Below are positions 25,595 to 35,301 of a DNA stretch of 64,000 bases, one piece after another. The position numbers and the translations under genes are program-made. The notes beneath the pieces were generated by a model that saw only the letters and a program-made list of their open reading frames with translations, had not been told where the DNA came from and searched no databases. The number at the start of each line of letters is the position of its first letter. The stretch's first letter is position 1. Origin of the DNA: Armatimonadota bacterium (GTDB lineage Bacteria > Armatimonadota > Fimbriimonadia > Fimbriimonadales > Fimbriimonadaceae); contig JAFLBD010000001.1 in NCBI GenBank assembly GCA_017303935.1, positions 248,001 through 312,000 of the forward strand, given 5' to 3'.

Positions 25595-26137
25595 TTAGTG
25601 GGACTTCCAAACGACATCTTCGACGCCGGCCAGGAGATTCGCGATCCGGGCGGCGACGAACAACCAGTCAGAAAGACGGTTTAGAAATTTGAGAGGTTCG
25701 GCGCATTCGTCCAACGATTCCTGTAGCCGAATCAATTCTCGTTCAGCACGTCGACAAGTCGATCTTGCGACATGCAGTTCGGCAGCTAGTGCGCATCCGC
25801 CGGGGAGGATGAAATTCTTGAGCGGTGGAAGGCGGTCCGTGAAAGCGTCCATTTCAGACTCAAGAGTCTCGATCTCTTCTGATGTGATCCCGATCTTAAA
25901 GTGAGGCGAGCCTTGGGGTGTTGCGACCTGCGCTCCGATTTGGAAAAGTTGATTTTGAATCCGGAACAGATAAGAGTCGAGTTCGGCTCCTTTCGATTCA
26001 CACCGGCATCGGCCGAGCTGGGCGTTTAGCTCGTCAATCACGCCTAGCGCCATGATTCGGTCGCTACTTTTGGAAACGCGACTGCCGCCGATGAGACCAG
26101 TGGTGCCTTTGTCCCCGGTTTTAGTATAAATTTTCAT
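25595..26137 (-). CDS. Corrinoid (cob(I)alamin) adenosyltransferase, PduO type
   Basis: The enzyme adenosylates cob(I)alamin with ATP to make adenosylcobalamin. MKIYTKTGDKGTTGLIGG is the ATP-binding N-terminus, and the helical bundle shows DELNAQLG, FILPGGCALAAELHVARSTCRRAER, and LNRLSDWLFVAAR. The 180-residue length fits the PduO-type single domain. ATG 26137 has a strong AGGAGA upstream; a longer frame to 26227 overlaps the wecG-like gene and is rejected. It overlaps the upstream gene by 4 bases (ATGA). Confidence 0.93.
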   Translation of the reverse strand: MKIYTKTGDKGTTGLIGGSRVSKSSDRIMALGVIDELNAQLGRCRCESKGAELDSYLFRIQNQLFQIGAQVATPQGSPHFKIGITSEEIETLESEMDAFTDRLPPLKNFILPGGCALAAELHVARSTCRRAERELIRLQESLDECAEPLKFLNRLSDWLFVAARIANLLAGVEDVVWKSH

Positions 26138-26883
26138 TTCTTCTCCTTGAGCGCTAGGACAATGAAGCGAGGTAGCGCGGTGAGTTTTTTGAACTTGTAT
26201 GGATTTAGAATAGATCTCCACAACCATTCCAGGTGCAGTTTTTGGATGACTTTTGGGGCACGCTTCGTTCTTCCGCTGAAAACATCAAGTGAGCCACCCA
26301 CTCCAACAGCGATTGGAGCTTGGATCACGTTCATCGTTGAGAGGATAAAGCGTTCTTGCCGTGGCATCCCCATCGCGACAAAAAGCACATCCGGTTTTTC
26401 GATTGCTATCTCTTCTGCGACTTTGGCATCTTCATCTGGCTTGAAGTAGCCATGCCTAGCGAGGACGATATTACAGCCGGGAAACCGTTTCTTCAAATTA
26501 TCCGCTGCGAGCTCGGCGACCCCAGGTTCACCGCCGACGAAGGCGATTCGGTAGCCGTGTTTGACGCTGAGGTCGCACAGCCTTTCCACCAAGTCCACCC
26601 CGGTGACTTTGGGCACAATTGGGTGTCCTTTGCGCCGAATGGCCCATTGCAAACCCGATCCATCGACAGTCACGAACTTTGCGGACTTCATTTCCGTCAA
26701 AAAGCGTGGATCGTCGTGAGCAATAACCAAAGCGGTTGCGTTCGCGGTGACGACGAGACTTGGTTCTCTTGAAGCGATTTGAGCTTGAAGCAGCGCCAAG
26801 GTTTGCTCCATGTCGAGCAGCGAAACGTCGACACCCAGAATGTGTACTGAATTTGGATTGGGATGGACGGTCTGGGCAACCAT
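26134..26883 (-). CDS. WecG/TagA/CpsF-family glycosyltransferase
   Basis: A cytoplasmic family GT26 enzyme that adds a sugar to a lipid-linked carrier in surface polysaccharide synthesis. ILGVDVSLLDMEQTL, VVTANATALVIAH, DGSGLQWAIRRKG, VTGVDLVERL, FVGGEPGVAELAADNLKKRFPG and LFVAMGMPRQERFI are successive family blocks. The donor and acceptor are unknown. No other polysaccharide genes are adjacent. Minus-strand TACAAT lies 16 bases before the ATG and may be its -10 box. Confidence 0.88.
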   Translation of the reverse strand: MVAQTVHPNPNSVHILGVDVSLLDMEQTLALLQAQIASREPSLVVTANATALVIAHDDPRFLTEMKSAKFVTVDGSGLQWAIRRKGHPIVPKVTGVDLVERLCDLSVKHGYRIAFVGGEPGVAELAADNLKKRFPGCNIVLARHGYFKPDEDAKVAEEIAIEKPDVLFVAMGMPRQERFILSTMNVIQAPIAVGVGGSLDVFSGRTKRAPKVIQKLHLEWLWRSILNPYKFKKLTALPRFIVLALKEKK

Positions 26884-26972
26884 GATCGCGGGTGCTGGGA
26901 TTGTACCTGCGGGACTGGTAATTGCCTCATCAGTAGAGATGCTCGGATTTTAAATAAATCAAGACAAAAATG

Positions 26973-27001
26973 TTGGAATTTAGAAAAATTCGTGCTATAG
27001 T
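26973..27001 (+). promoter_or_regulatory. Sigma-70-type promoter of the prepilin gene
   Basis: TTGGAA (26973-26978), a 17-base spacer and TATAGT (26996-27001) give a near-consensus promoter. An approximately 80-base leader follows, with AGGAGA at 27069-27074. The AT-rich stretch before it resembles an UP element. The matching strong terminator after the gene suggests a highly expressed monocistronic unit. Confidence 0.65.
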
Positions 27002-27089
27002 CGTCCGTTAGCGCTTGGATTGACCACCAAAAAGGTTGACCAAGCAAATTTTCCCAAGCAATCCATTTAGGAGAATCTAAAAACCCGTA

Positions 27090-27995
<906 letters not shown>

Positions 27996-28015
27996 TTTCG
28001 AAACATCGTGAAGAA

Positions 28016-28052
28016 CAAATCCCCTGGCAATTCGCCAGGGGATTTGTTTGTT
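28016..28052 (+). terminator. Rho-independent terminator of the prepilin gene
   Basis: A perfect 13-bp stem (CAAATCCCCTGGC with its complement; 28016-28028 and 28034-28046, loop AATTC) is followed by TTTGTTTA. Confidence 0.88.
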
Positions 28053-28109
28053 TATCGATGAGCCAAAACGAATCTTGATCTCGTAGGGATAAAATAGAGC
28101 TACACGAAC

Positions 28110-28889
28110 ATGCCTACCGTCATCCGTTTGAAGGTTCATCGCCAGACATCCAAGGGCGCGCCGATCCACCTTGATGTTTTCGAGATTCCGTATCGAGAGA
28201 ACATGAATGTGATCTCCGCCTTGATGGAGGTCCGAAAAAATCCGGTAACGATCGAAGGCAAGCACGTCGCACCGCCAGTTTGGGATGCAGCCTGCCTCGA
28301 AGAGGTTTGCGGCTCATGCACAATGAACATCAACGGCGGCATCCGCCAAGCGTGCAGTGCGTTGATCGACGATGTCGCATTGAAGATGGGTGACTCGTTG
28401 GAAGTCACGTTGGAGCCGATGAAGAAGTTTCCATTGGTTCGTGACCTCAGTGTTGACCGATCGAAGATGTTCGAGAACCTGATCAAGGTTAAGGCCTGGG
28501 TGCCAATCGACGGTTCTTATGACCTTGGCATGGCTCCTGCCCAGGACGATCACGTGCGCCAACTTCGATATGCTCTGAGCCGCTGTATGACATGCGGCTG
28601 CTGCATGGAGGCCTGCCCACAGGTTAACGAGTCCTCTGAGTTTGTTGGCCCCGCAGCAGTGGGCCAAGCACTGCTTTTCAACCTCCACCCAATCGGGAAG
28701 TCGCTTGAGGAAGATCGGTTTGACTATCTGACGAGCAGCGAAGGAATCACAGGGTGTGGCAACGCTCAAAACTGCGTCAAGGTTTGCCCAAAGGGAGTTC
28801 CGCTAACGGTCGCGATCGCTCGTACAAACCGAGACACCACCATCTTCAAACTCAAGAAGTGGATGGGATTCGCCGGTAGCGAAAAGTAA
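28110..28889 (+). CDS. sdhB: Succinate dehydrogenase / fumarate reductase iron-sulfur subunit
   Basis: The subunit passes electrons from the flavoprotein to quinone. Cys62, Cys67, Cys70 and Cys82 hold the [2Fe-2S] cluster (CLEEVCGSC...QAC); the C-terminal half has CMTCGCCMEACP and CGNAQNCVKVCPKGVP for the [4Fe-4S] and [3Fe-4S] clusters. At 259 residues it is complete. No sdhA or membrane subunit occurs in the window: the upstream neighbour is the prepilin gene with its terminator and the downstream one is flgB. The partner genes could be upstream elsewhere. Confidence 0.9.
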   Translation: MPTVIRLKVHRQTSKGAPIHLDVFEIPYRENMNVISALMEVRKNPVTIEGKHVAPPVWDAACLEEVCGSCTMNINGGIRQACSALIDDVALKMGDSLEVTLEPMKKFPLVRDLSVDRSKMFENLIKVKAWVPIDGSYDLGMAPAQDDHVRQLRYALSRCMTCGCCMEACPQVNESSEFVGPAAVGQALLFNLHPIGKSLEEDRFDYLTSSEGITGCGNAQNCVKVCPKGVPLTVAIARTNRDTTIFKLKKWMGFAGSEK

Positions 28890-28915
28890 TTCTGCATTTT
28901 GAGTTCAATTCCCCT

Positions 28916-28942
28916 ATAGAATTGCCGTTCCGATCCGATAAC
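28916..28942 (+). promoter_or_regulatory. Sigma-28-like promoter before flgB
   Basis: TATAGAAT (28916-28923), an 11-base spacer and TCCGATAA (28935-28942) resemble the FliA consensus TAAAGTTT-N11-GCCGATAA, with seven of eight matches in the -10. It sits about 90 bases before flgB. An 8-bp inverted repeat (CCGATCCG/CGGATCGG, 28931-28938 and 28982-28989) overlaps it and follows. Confidence 0.4.
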
Positions 28943-29032
28943 CCAATTGTGCCCTAGTAGAAACGCGGGCATGGGGAACCACGGATCGGCTCCTCTAAAC
29001 AGTGCAAGGACGCGCGGGGATTGGAATCTACC

Positions 29033-29404
29033 GTGCAGATATTACAAGGACTTTTTGGTTCACATATCAACAATTTGGGCAAGGCGCTGGAGCGAACCTC
29101 CATGCGTCACGAGTTGGTATCTAACAACCTCGCGAACGTCAACACACCAAATTACAAGCGAAAGGACATCGATTTCAGCATCGAAATCGAGCGCGCCAAC
29201 GATCGATTTAGCCTGAACAAGCATCAGCTTGGCGATAAGGGCATTCAAATTACCGAAGGAAGCATCCGGCGCGATGGCAACAGCGTTGATCTCGAATCTG
29301 AAGTTGTTGCGCTAGCCGAAACCGACCTCCACTACCGAATGCTCTCAGAAATGACTGGCCGGTACTTCTCTGGACTCAAATCAGTGATCCGGGAGGGCAG
29401 ATAA
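29033..29404 (+). CDS. flgB: Flagellar basal-body rod protein FlgB
   Basis: FlgB forms the proximal rod next to the MS ring. The 123 residues show the rod N-terminus RHELVSNNLANVNTPNYKRKDIDF and the C-terminal LEVVALAETDLHYRMLSEMTGRYFSGLK-like pattern (here ESEVVALAETDL..). The GTG at 29033 follows GGGGA by 12 bases and gives the usual MQILQGLFG start; a TTG at 29021 is an alternative. It is the first gene of the flagellar operon. Confidence 0.92.
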   Translation: MQILQGLFGSHINNLGKALERTSMRHELVSNNLANVNTPNYKRKDIDFSIEIERANDRFSLNKHQLGDKGIQITEGSIRRDGNSVDLESEVVALAETDLHYRMLSEMTGRYFSGLKSVIREGR

Positions 29405-29407
29405 TCC

Positions 29408-29797
29408 ATGAATATCGGTCGAGCCATGCGCGTGAGCAGCTCAGGCATGAGCGCTGAACGGTTCCGAATGGACGTTATCAGCGGCAATATCGCCAACGCA
29501 AACTCTGTCAACAAGCCAGGTCAACCTGAGATTCGACGCCAAAGTGTGGTGCTACAAGGCACTCAGAATGGCGTGAAGATCTTGGAAATCCAACAGGACA
29601 AAAGTCCTCTACGCCGCGAATACGATCCAAACAATCCCGCAGCGGTCAATGGTTGGGTGACCTACACGAACATCAATCCAGTTTTTGAAATGGTGGATAT
29701 GGTCGGCGCAAGCCGAGCCTACGAAGCCAACTTGGCGGCATTCAACTCCGCCAAATCAATGTACGCCGCCGCCTTGAACATAGGAAAAGCAGCGTAA
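29408..29797 (+). CDS. flgC: Flagellar basal-body rod protein FlgC
   Basis: The 129-residue rod protein has the typical start with SSSGMSAERFRMDVISGNIANANSVNKPG and the C-terminal MVDMVGASRAYEANLAAFNSAKSM, forming the coiled coil of rod proteins. GGAGGG lies about 10 bases before the ATG. It follows flgB by 3 bases and precedes fliE. Confidence 0.93.
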   Translation: MNIGRAMRVSSSGMSAERFRMDVISGNIANANSVNKPGQPEIRRQSVVLQGTQNGVKILEIQQDKSPLRREYDPNNPAAVNGWVTYTNINPVFEMVDMVGASRAYEANLAAFNSAKSMYAAALNIGKAA

Positions 29798-29825
29798 AGA
29801 CGAAACCTAAAGCGAGACAAAATCC

Positions 29826-30119
29826 ATGCGCATCGATAATGCGACACCGAACCTAAAGATCCAAGATCATCTCAACAGCCAACTCAAAGGCGATAACGGC
29901 GATGATTTCGGGGACATGCTGATGGACGTCATGAAGGAAGTGAACCAGGCTCAAAACGATAGCCGCGGTAAGCAAGAATCTTTCATGGCGGGTCAGTCGG
30001 TGGATGTGGACGATCTGATGATCTCGATGGAGCGCGCCAGCGTGTCAATGCAATTGACCATGCAAGTGCGCAACAAGGTGCTCGAAGCCTACCAAGAGAT
30101 GATTCGGATGCAGGTTTAG
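29826..30119 (+). CDS. fliE: Flagellar hook-basal body protein FliE
   Basis: FliE links the MS ring to the rod. This 97-residue form has DMLMDVMKEVNQAQNDSRGKQESFMAG and the conserved C-terminal MISMERASVSMQLTMQVRNKVLEAYQEMIRMQV. Size and position between flgC and fliF are standard. Confidence 0.92.
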   Translation: MRIDNATPNLKIQDHLNSQLKGDNGDDFGDMLMDVMKEVNQAQNDSRGKQESFMAGQSVDVDDLMISMERASVSMQLTMQVRNKVLEAYQEMIRMQV

Positions 30120-30180
30120 TGCTTAGCTAGATCTGTCAGGGACATGACCATCGGCGGAACAAGGAAGTTGTTCGCCGACC

Positions 30181-31878
30181 ATGGGCAATATTGTTGAAAG
30201 ATTAAAAGATTGGTGGTTGGGGCTTGATAAGTCTCAGCGCCCCGTATGGATGCTTGGAGCTGGCGTCCTGACTGTGCTTCTCATTGGCGCAGTTGTTTTT
30301 GCTGGTCGTCCAAACATGTCGATGCTCTTTGGAGGGTTGTCCCCTCAAGACCAAGGCATGATTGTCGAAGAACTCAACAAGCTCGGCATTCCCGCGGATT
30401 ACGACGCGAACGGTAACGTGATGGTGCCGAGCAACAAGGTGAACGAAGCTCGCGCAAAACTCGCCGTTGCCAAGAAATTGCCTCAGTCTGGGAATCTGGG
30501 ATACGGCACGTTTGATTCGATCAACATGACGACCTCGCCAGCAGTCGAGCGCGAGAAGATCAAGAGCGCGATCGAAGGCGAATTGGCCAACACTCTCCAA
30601 AAGTTTCAAGGAATCACCGCCGCGCGGGTCCATCTTGCCCTGGGTGACGATTCCCCATTTGCGCAGGAACGCACTCCCGCTACGGCAAGTATTGTGATCT
30701 CAGAGGACTCCAGCGCAAGGCTGACCCCGGATCAAGCCCAGGCGATTGTTCGCCTCGTTCAATTCGGCGTCCGTGGACTTGACCAAAAGAACATTACCGT
30801 GGTCACCGACAAAGGGAACATGCTGTTTGACGGCACCCTGGATGGAACGACAAATGGTGCCGCGAGCACAAAGATCGCCGCCGAGAATGAAGAAGCGATT
30901 CGACGTGAGCGCGACCTTCAACAGAAACTCGACTCCGTTTTTGGATTGGGTAACACACGCGTTCAGATCCCGATTTTGAAGCTGAATTTTGACAAGATCA
31001 GCGAAGATAGCATCGAGCGCGGCCCGAGCAAGAAGCCAGTGGTCAGCGAAACGGTTGAAGAAAAGATGGGTAACGCGGATGGCGGAGCAGAAGGTGCTGC
31101 GGGCGCAATCTCCAACACCCAGCAACCAGCCGATTCGCTCTCGAACCAATCAAAGAATTATTCAGGAACTCAAACCCGCGAAGAGTTCGAGACCAATGAA
31201 AAGCGAACAACGATTCAGAAAGGCTCTGGCGATCTTGAGAGGATGTCCATCAACGTGATGGTGAATAGCGCGGTCATCAAGGACGTTGCGCCGATCGAAC
31301 AGATCGTTGCGGGCTATCTTGGCCCTCTCTCGACCGATTCAGACAACTTCAAGGCGACGGTAACCGCGGTTGAATTTGACGCTAGTCAGAAGAAGGCCGC
31401 TGAAACCGCAACCGCCGCCGCCGCTCGAACGAGCCAAATGCAGCAGATGATTTCGATGTTGCCGATTGTTGCTCTTCTCGTCGTTGGATTCTTGGTTGCG
31501 AAGTCGATTGGAAAGTCGGCCGCGCCAAAGATGGGACAGCAGGTCGAAGTTGCCCTCCCAGGAGTTGGAACCATTGCCTTGCCGATGTCCACGATTGAGA
31601 GTCATCCGGAACTGCGAGAATTGGCCCAGGCACCAGGCTTCACGCCGACCGCTCCGATGCCACAAAACCCCACCGAACAAGTGATTGATATCGTGGGTGG
31701 TAGTGAACTTGCGCAAGCACTTCATGCCTTGGCTGCAACCGGACAAACAGAACTTCATGTGGATGACATTCCCGACAAGGTGAACATTCCGCTGGAGCAG
31801 ATCAAGAAAATGGCGATTAGCAAGCCCGATGCCGTGGCTAAGTTGATCAAGACCTGGATTTTGGAGGAACGACGATGA
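30181..31878 (+). CDS. fliF: Flagellar MS-ring protein FliF
   Basis: The 565-residue protein builds the MS ring in the inner membrane. A first transmembrane helix (about residues 25-44) is followed by the ring-building domains (VVEELNKLGIPADYDANGNVMVPSNKV, then the RBM3-like LVQFGVRGLDQKNITVVTDKG), a Gly/Ser-rich insertion near 290-330, a second helix (residues ~425-445) and a C-terminal FliG-binding tail. Its last codons overlap fliG by 4 bases. Confidence 0.93.
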   Translation: MGNIVERLKDWWLGLDKSQRPVWMLGAGVLTVLLIGAVVFAGRPNMSMLFGGLSPQDQGMIVEELNKLGIPADYDANGNVMVPSNKVNEARAKLAVAKKLPQSGNLGYGTFDSINMTTSPAVEREKIKSAIEGELANTLQKFQGITAARVHLALGDDSPFAQERTPATASIVISEDSSARLTPDQAQAIVRLVQFGVRGLDQKNITVVTDKGNMLFDGTLDGTTNGAASTKIAAENEEAIRRERDLQQKLDSVFGLGNTRVQIPILKLNFDKISEDSIERGPSKKPVVSETVEEKMGNADGGAEGAAGAISNTQQPADSLSNQSKNYSGTQTREEFETNEKRTTIQKGSGDLERMSINVMVNSAVIKDVAPIEQIVAGYLGPLSTDSDNFKATVTAVEFDASQKKAAETATAAAARTSQMQQMISMLPIVALLVVGFLVAKSIGKSAAPKMGQQVEVALPGVGTIALPMSTIESHPELRELAQAPGFTPTAPMPQNPTEQVIDIVGGSELAQALHALAATGQTELHVDDIPDKVNIPLEQIKKMAISKPDAVAKLIKTWILEERR

Positions 31879-32888
31879 GAAAGCAAAACAGCGAATTAGG
31901 CACACGGCGCAAAGCCGCCATCATGCTCACTCTTCTTGGGCCTCAAGAAGCCGCCGCAGTGATTAGTCATCTTAACGAAGAAGAAATTGAACTGTTGGCG
32001 CTGGAGATTGCCCGGCTGGAGCGAGTCACTGCGGAAACCCGCGAGCAGATCATCAACGAGTTTCACCAGATGGCCACCGCGCAAGAGTACATCTCCGAAG
32101 GCGGTGTGGACCAAGCCAAGAAGCTCCTCGAATCCGCATTGGGTGCCGAAAAGGCTGAGATGATGATCCGAAAGATCACCAATGCAATGCAGGTGGTGCC
32201 GTTCGAATTCTTGAAGCGTGCGGACCCAGCGCAGGTACTCAGCTTTATCCAAGATGAACACCCGCAGACGATTGCACTGATCCTGGCTTACATGCCGATG
32301 AACCAGTCCGCGAGTATCTTGACGAAGCTACCTACCGAGCTTCGAGCCGAAGTCGCCGAGCGAATCGCAATGATGGAGCAAACTCCGCCAGAAGTTATCC
32401 GTAGGGTCGAACAGGTTTTGGAAAAGAAGGTTTCCAGTCTGATTTCGAGCGACATGTCGAAGACCGGCGGACCAAAGATGTTGGTGGATCTTCTCAACCG
32501 AGTGGATCGTTCAACCGAGCGATTGATCTTGGACAACCTTGCAGACAGCAATCCAGAACTTGCTGATGTGATCAAGAACATGATGTTCGTGTTCGAAGAC
32601 ATCACCGGACTGGACGACCGCGCGGTCCAAGCGATCTTGAAGGAAACGGATGTGAAGGACTTGGGTACGGCACTCAAGGGTACTTCGCAGGAAGTGCAAG
32701 AGAAGATTTTCAAGAACATGTCGGAGCGTGCGGTGAACATGCTCAAGGAAGACATGGAGTTTATGGGACCTGTGAAGCTCCGCGTCGTCGAAGAAGCTCA
32801 GCAGAAGATCGTGGCGATCATCCGCCGATTGGAAGAAGCTGGAGAGATTCAGGTCGGACGAAGTGGCGAGGAAGAAATCCTTGTCTAA
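31875..32888 (+). CDS. fliG: Flagellar motor switch protein FliG
   Basis: The 337-residue rotor protein couples stator force to rotation. RRKAAIMLTLLGPQEAAAV (N domain), the middle domain EHPQTIALILAYM (EHPQ motif) and the C-terminal domain with FEDITGLDDRAVQAILKE and GPVKLRVVEEAQQKIV contain the torque helix. ATG overlaps the fliF stop (ATGA). The adjacent fliH start at 32863 overlaps its 3' end by 26 bases. Confidence 0.94.
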   Translation: MRKQNSELGTRRKAAIMLTLLGPQEAAAVISHLNEEEIELLALEIARLERVTAETREQIINEFHQMATAQEYISEGGVDQAKKLLESALGAEKAEMMIRKITNAMQVVPFEFLKRADPAQVLSFIQDEHPQTIALILAYMPMNQSASILTKLPTELRAEVAERIAMMEQTPPEVIRRVEQVLEKKVSSLISSDMSKTGGPKMLVDLLNRVDRSTERLILDNLADSNPELADVIKNMMFVFEDITGLDDRAVQAILKETDVKDLGTALKGTSQEVQEKIFKNMSERAVNMLKEDMEFMGPVKLRVVEEAQQKIVAIIRRLEEAGEIQVGRSGEEEILV

Positions 32889-33570
32889 GAGGATCTTGAA
32901 AAATGGGGAAGGTCAGATTAGCTCGGGCACTCATGTCTTTCAGCAAATGCCCGGTGATTCCGGCAGCCGCAAGAAAGTCACGCCGCGAGAACAACTCGAA
33001 AGAGAAGCAGCGGAGCTAAAGCGGCGAGCCGAATCGGATGGATTTGAGTCCGGCTACGCCAAAGGCGTTATCGAGGGCAAGGCGATTGGTCATCAAGAAG
33101 GTCTGGAGCTTGGGCGGCTTGAGGCCATCCAGAAGCACGAGGCAGAGCTTGATCTGGTCATGGCGCAGTATCGCCAGGAGCTTCAGCAGGCGAACGAGGC
33201 TATCGAAACCGCTCTGGCGCACTGGTTCCAGAAGGCTGAGAGCGCAGTCGCGGAAGTCGCGACGACCATTGCTCGACGGATCATGGACCGCGAGTTAGAA
33301 CTTCATCCTGAGCAGATTTTGGAGATCGTTCGAACCGGAATTGGTGAAGTTCGCCAGGCAAAGGGGGTCAAAGTTCGGCTCAATGCGCCCGGTGCGAAGA
33401 TTCTCAGCGATCAATTGGAGCCGTTCCTCAAGAGCATTCAAGGCCTGGACCGACTGGTTGTCGTCGCAGACCCAACGATCGAAGGGGGGTGCATCATCGA
33501 ATCTGAATCCGGTTCTGTGGACGCAACTTTTGAGACGGTTTTTGAGCTACTCGACGGAGAGGCCGCATGA
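32863..33570 (+). CDS. fliH: Flagellar export regulator FliH
   Basis: FliH binds FliI and regulates the flagellar export ATPase. The 235-residue protein is highly charged, with coiled-coil potential (residues 40-120, repeats such as EREAAELKRRAESDGFESGYAKG), a GxxxG-rich segment and a C-terminal domain with AVAEVATTIARRIMDRELELHPEQIL. GTG 32863 overlaps fliG; a TTG at 32881 is an alternative. The stop overlaps the fliI ATG by 4 bases. Confidence 0.88.
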   Translation: MARKKSLSKRILKNGEGQISSGTHVFQQMPGDSGSRKKVTPREQLEREAAELKRRAESDGFESGYAKGVIEGKAIGHQEGLELGRLEAIQKHEAELDLVMAQYRQELQQANEAIETALAHWFQKAESAVAEVATTIARRIMDRELELHPEQILEIVRTGIGEVRQAKGVKVRLNAPGAKILSDQLEPFLKSIQGLDRLVVVADPTIEGGCIIESESGSVDATFETVFELLDGEAA

Positions 33571-34889
33571 TTCAGCTCGAAGTCGATCCACAGTTTTCCG
33601 CGTTGAAGAATCGCGCAAGCAACGCTCCGATTCACCGCCATTTTGGCCGGGTGACCAAGATTGTTGGCTTGGTGATCGAGGCCGAAGGCCCGGCGGTACA
33701 CATCGGCGATGTTTGTACGATCGAAGTCGGCGAAGGCCAAGAACTATTCGCCGAAGTTGTCGGGTTTAGAGATTCTCGGACGCTCCTGATGCCTCTCGGG
33801 GAAATGGTAGGCGTTCGGGCAGGATGCTTGGTCAAGAGCCTCGCCCAAACTCTGAGCGCGCCGATTGGCAACGGGCTTCTCGGACGAGCGCTCGATGCAC
33901 TTGGAAACCCGCTGGACGGAAAAGGTCCGGTGGATGCTTCGAGTACGACGCCGGTCCAAGCCTCTCCACCGAACGCGCTTGACCGAAAGATGATTCAAGA
34001 ACCGTTCTCCACAGGAGTTCGAGCGATTGACGGTGTCTTGACCATGGGTGTTGGTCAGAGAATGGGCATTTTCGCGGGATCGGGGGTTGGAAAGTCCACC
34101 CTATTAGGCATGATCGCGCGAAACTGCACTGCCGACGTCAACGTGATCTGCCTGGTCGGTGAGCGTGGTCGTGAAGTCCGAGAGTTCATGGAGAACGATC
34201 TGGCGGAAGCACTCGATCGCTCCGTTGTGATCTGCGCCACTAGCGATGAACCTGCGCTACGGCGAGTGAAGGCTTGCTTTGTCGCTACGGCGATTGCCGA
34301 GAGCTTCCGAGATCAGGGCCTCAACGTTCTGTTTATGATGGACTCGGTGACACGCTTTGCCATGGCTCAGCGAGAAGTCGGACTGGCCGTCGGCGAACCG
34401 CCGAGCACCAAGGGTTACACTCCGAGCGTTTTCGCCATGTTGCCGAGGCTTATGGAACGCACTGGATGTGGGGTTGAAGGGGCAATCACAGCGATCTACA
34501 CCGTACTTGTGGACGGTGACGACACCAATGAGCCGATCGCGGACGCAGCTCGTTCGATTTTGGATGGCCACATCGTTTTGAACCGAAAGCTGACCAGCCG
34601 TGGGCACTATCCACCGATTGACACACTCAACAGTTTGAGCCGTGTAATGCCGATGGTGACCGATCGAGAGCATGTTCAGGATGCAGCGCGACTCCGCGAA
34701 TTGCTGGCTGCCTATGCCGATGTCGAGGATTTGGTGAGTATCGGTGCTTACAAATCTGGGACGATCACTATCAGCGATGAAGCGATTCGAAAGTGGGATG
34801 GCATCAACAAGTTTTTGCGACAAGACAAGCTCGAAGGTTCGGATTATCAAAACACCAAAACCGATTTGGAGGCGCTGATTCGTGCGTAA
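33567..34889 (+). CDS. fliI: Flagellar type III export ATPase FliI
   Basis: The ATPase powers substrate unfolding for flagellar protein export. Walker A is GSGVGKST (residues 171-178), Walker B LFMMDSVTRFA, and the family block GEPPSTKGYTPSVFAMLPRLMERTG follows. The 440-residue length is typical, without an extended N-terminus. Both flanking genes overlap it (fliH by 4 bases, fliJ by 8). Confidence 0.95.
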   Translation: MIQLEVDPQFSALKNRASNAPIHRHFGRVTKIVGLVIEAEGPAVHIGDVCTIEVGEGQELFAEVVGFRDSRTLLMPLGEMVGVRAGCLVKSLAQTLSAPIGNGLLGRALDALGNPLDGKGPVDASSTTPVQASPPNALDRKMIQEPFSTGVRAIDGVLTMGVGQRMGIFAGSGVGKSTLLGMIARNCTADVNVICLVGERGREVREFMENDLAEALDRSVVICATSDEPALRRVKACFVATAIAESFRDQGLNVLFMMDSVTRFAMAQREVGLAVGEPPSTKGYTPSVFAMLPRLMERTGCGVEGAITAIYTVLVDGDDTNEPIADAARSILDGHIVLNRKLTSRGHYPPIDTLNSLSRVMPMVTDREHVQDAARLRELLAAYADVEDLVSIGAYKSGTITISDEAIRKWDGINKFLRQDKLEGSDYQNTKTDLEALIRA

Positions 34890-35301
34890 GTTTCGGTTTC
34901 GCTTGCAGTCGGTGCTGAACTATCAGCGACGACTGGAGGAAGAAGCCAAGGCTGCGTATCAAGCGGCCATGTCAAAGAGAATTGAGATTGAAATGGAAAT
35001 AAACAACTTAGGAATTCGGCGGGATATCGAACTGGCTCGTCCGATCGCAGGACTTGAATCGCTTCTGACCCTCACGCACTATGTCGATCGGCTGGACCGC
35101 GAACGGGGCGATCTTGAAATCGCTCAGGACATTTTGCTTCAAGAGGAAGAAGCGGCAAAGCTTGCTTGGATCGAGGCGCGAAAGTCCGCAGAAGCCATTG
35201 AAAAGTTGCGAACAAAGCAACTGGAAGAATATCAGCTCGAAGCGTCGCGAGCCGAGCAGCGCGATCTTGACGAATGGGCGATCACAAGGAGAGCGGCGTA
35301 A
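34882..35301 (+). CDS. fliJ: Flagellar export protein FliJ-like
   Basis: The 139-residue protein is almost wholly alpha-helical and charged, starting KFRFRLQSVLNYQRRLEEEAKAAY, which is the FliJ N-terminal pattern, and continuing as a long coiled coil. FliJ is the central stalk of the export ATPase. Sequence conservation is low in this family, so the call rests on position after fliI and helix pattern. Start is GTG within the end of fliI. Confidence 0.82.
   Translation: MRKFRFRLQSVLNYQRRLEEEAKAAYQAAMSKRIEIEMEINNLGIRRDIELARPIAGLESLLTLTHYVDRLDRERGDLEIAQDILLQEEEAAKLAWIEARKSAEAIEKLRTKQLEEYQLEASRAEQRDLDEWAITRRAA

Noticed and set aside
28931-28989. Leader upstream of flgB as a c-di-GMP or c-di-AMP riboswitch
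   Set aside because: Only an 8-bp inverted repeat and GGGGAACC are seen; the conserved cores of GEMM or ydaO classes are not there.
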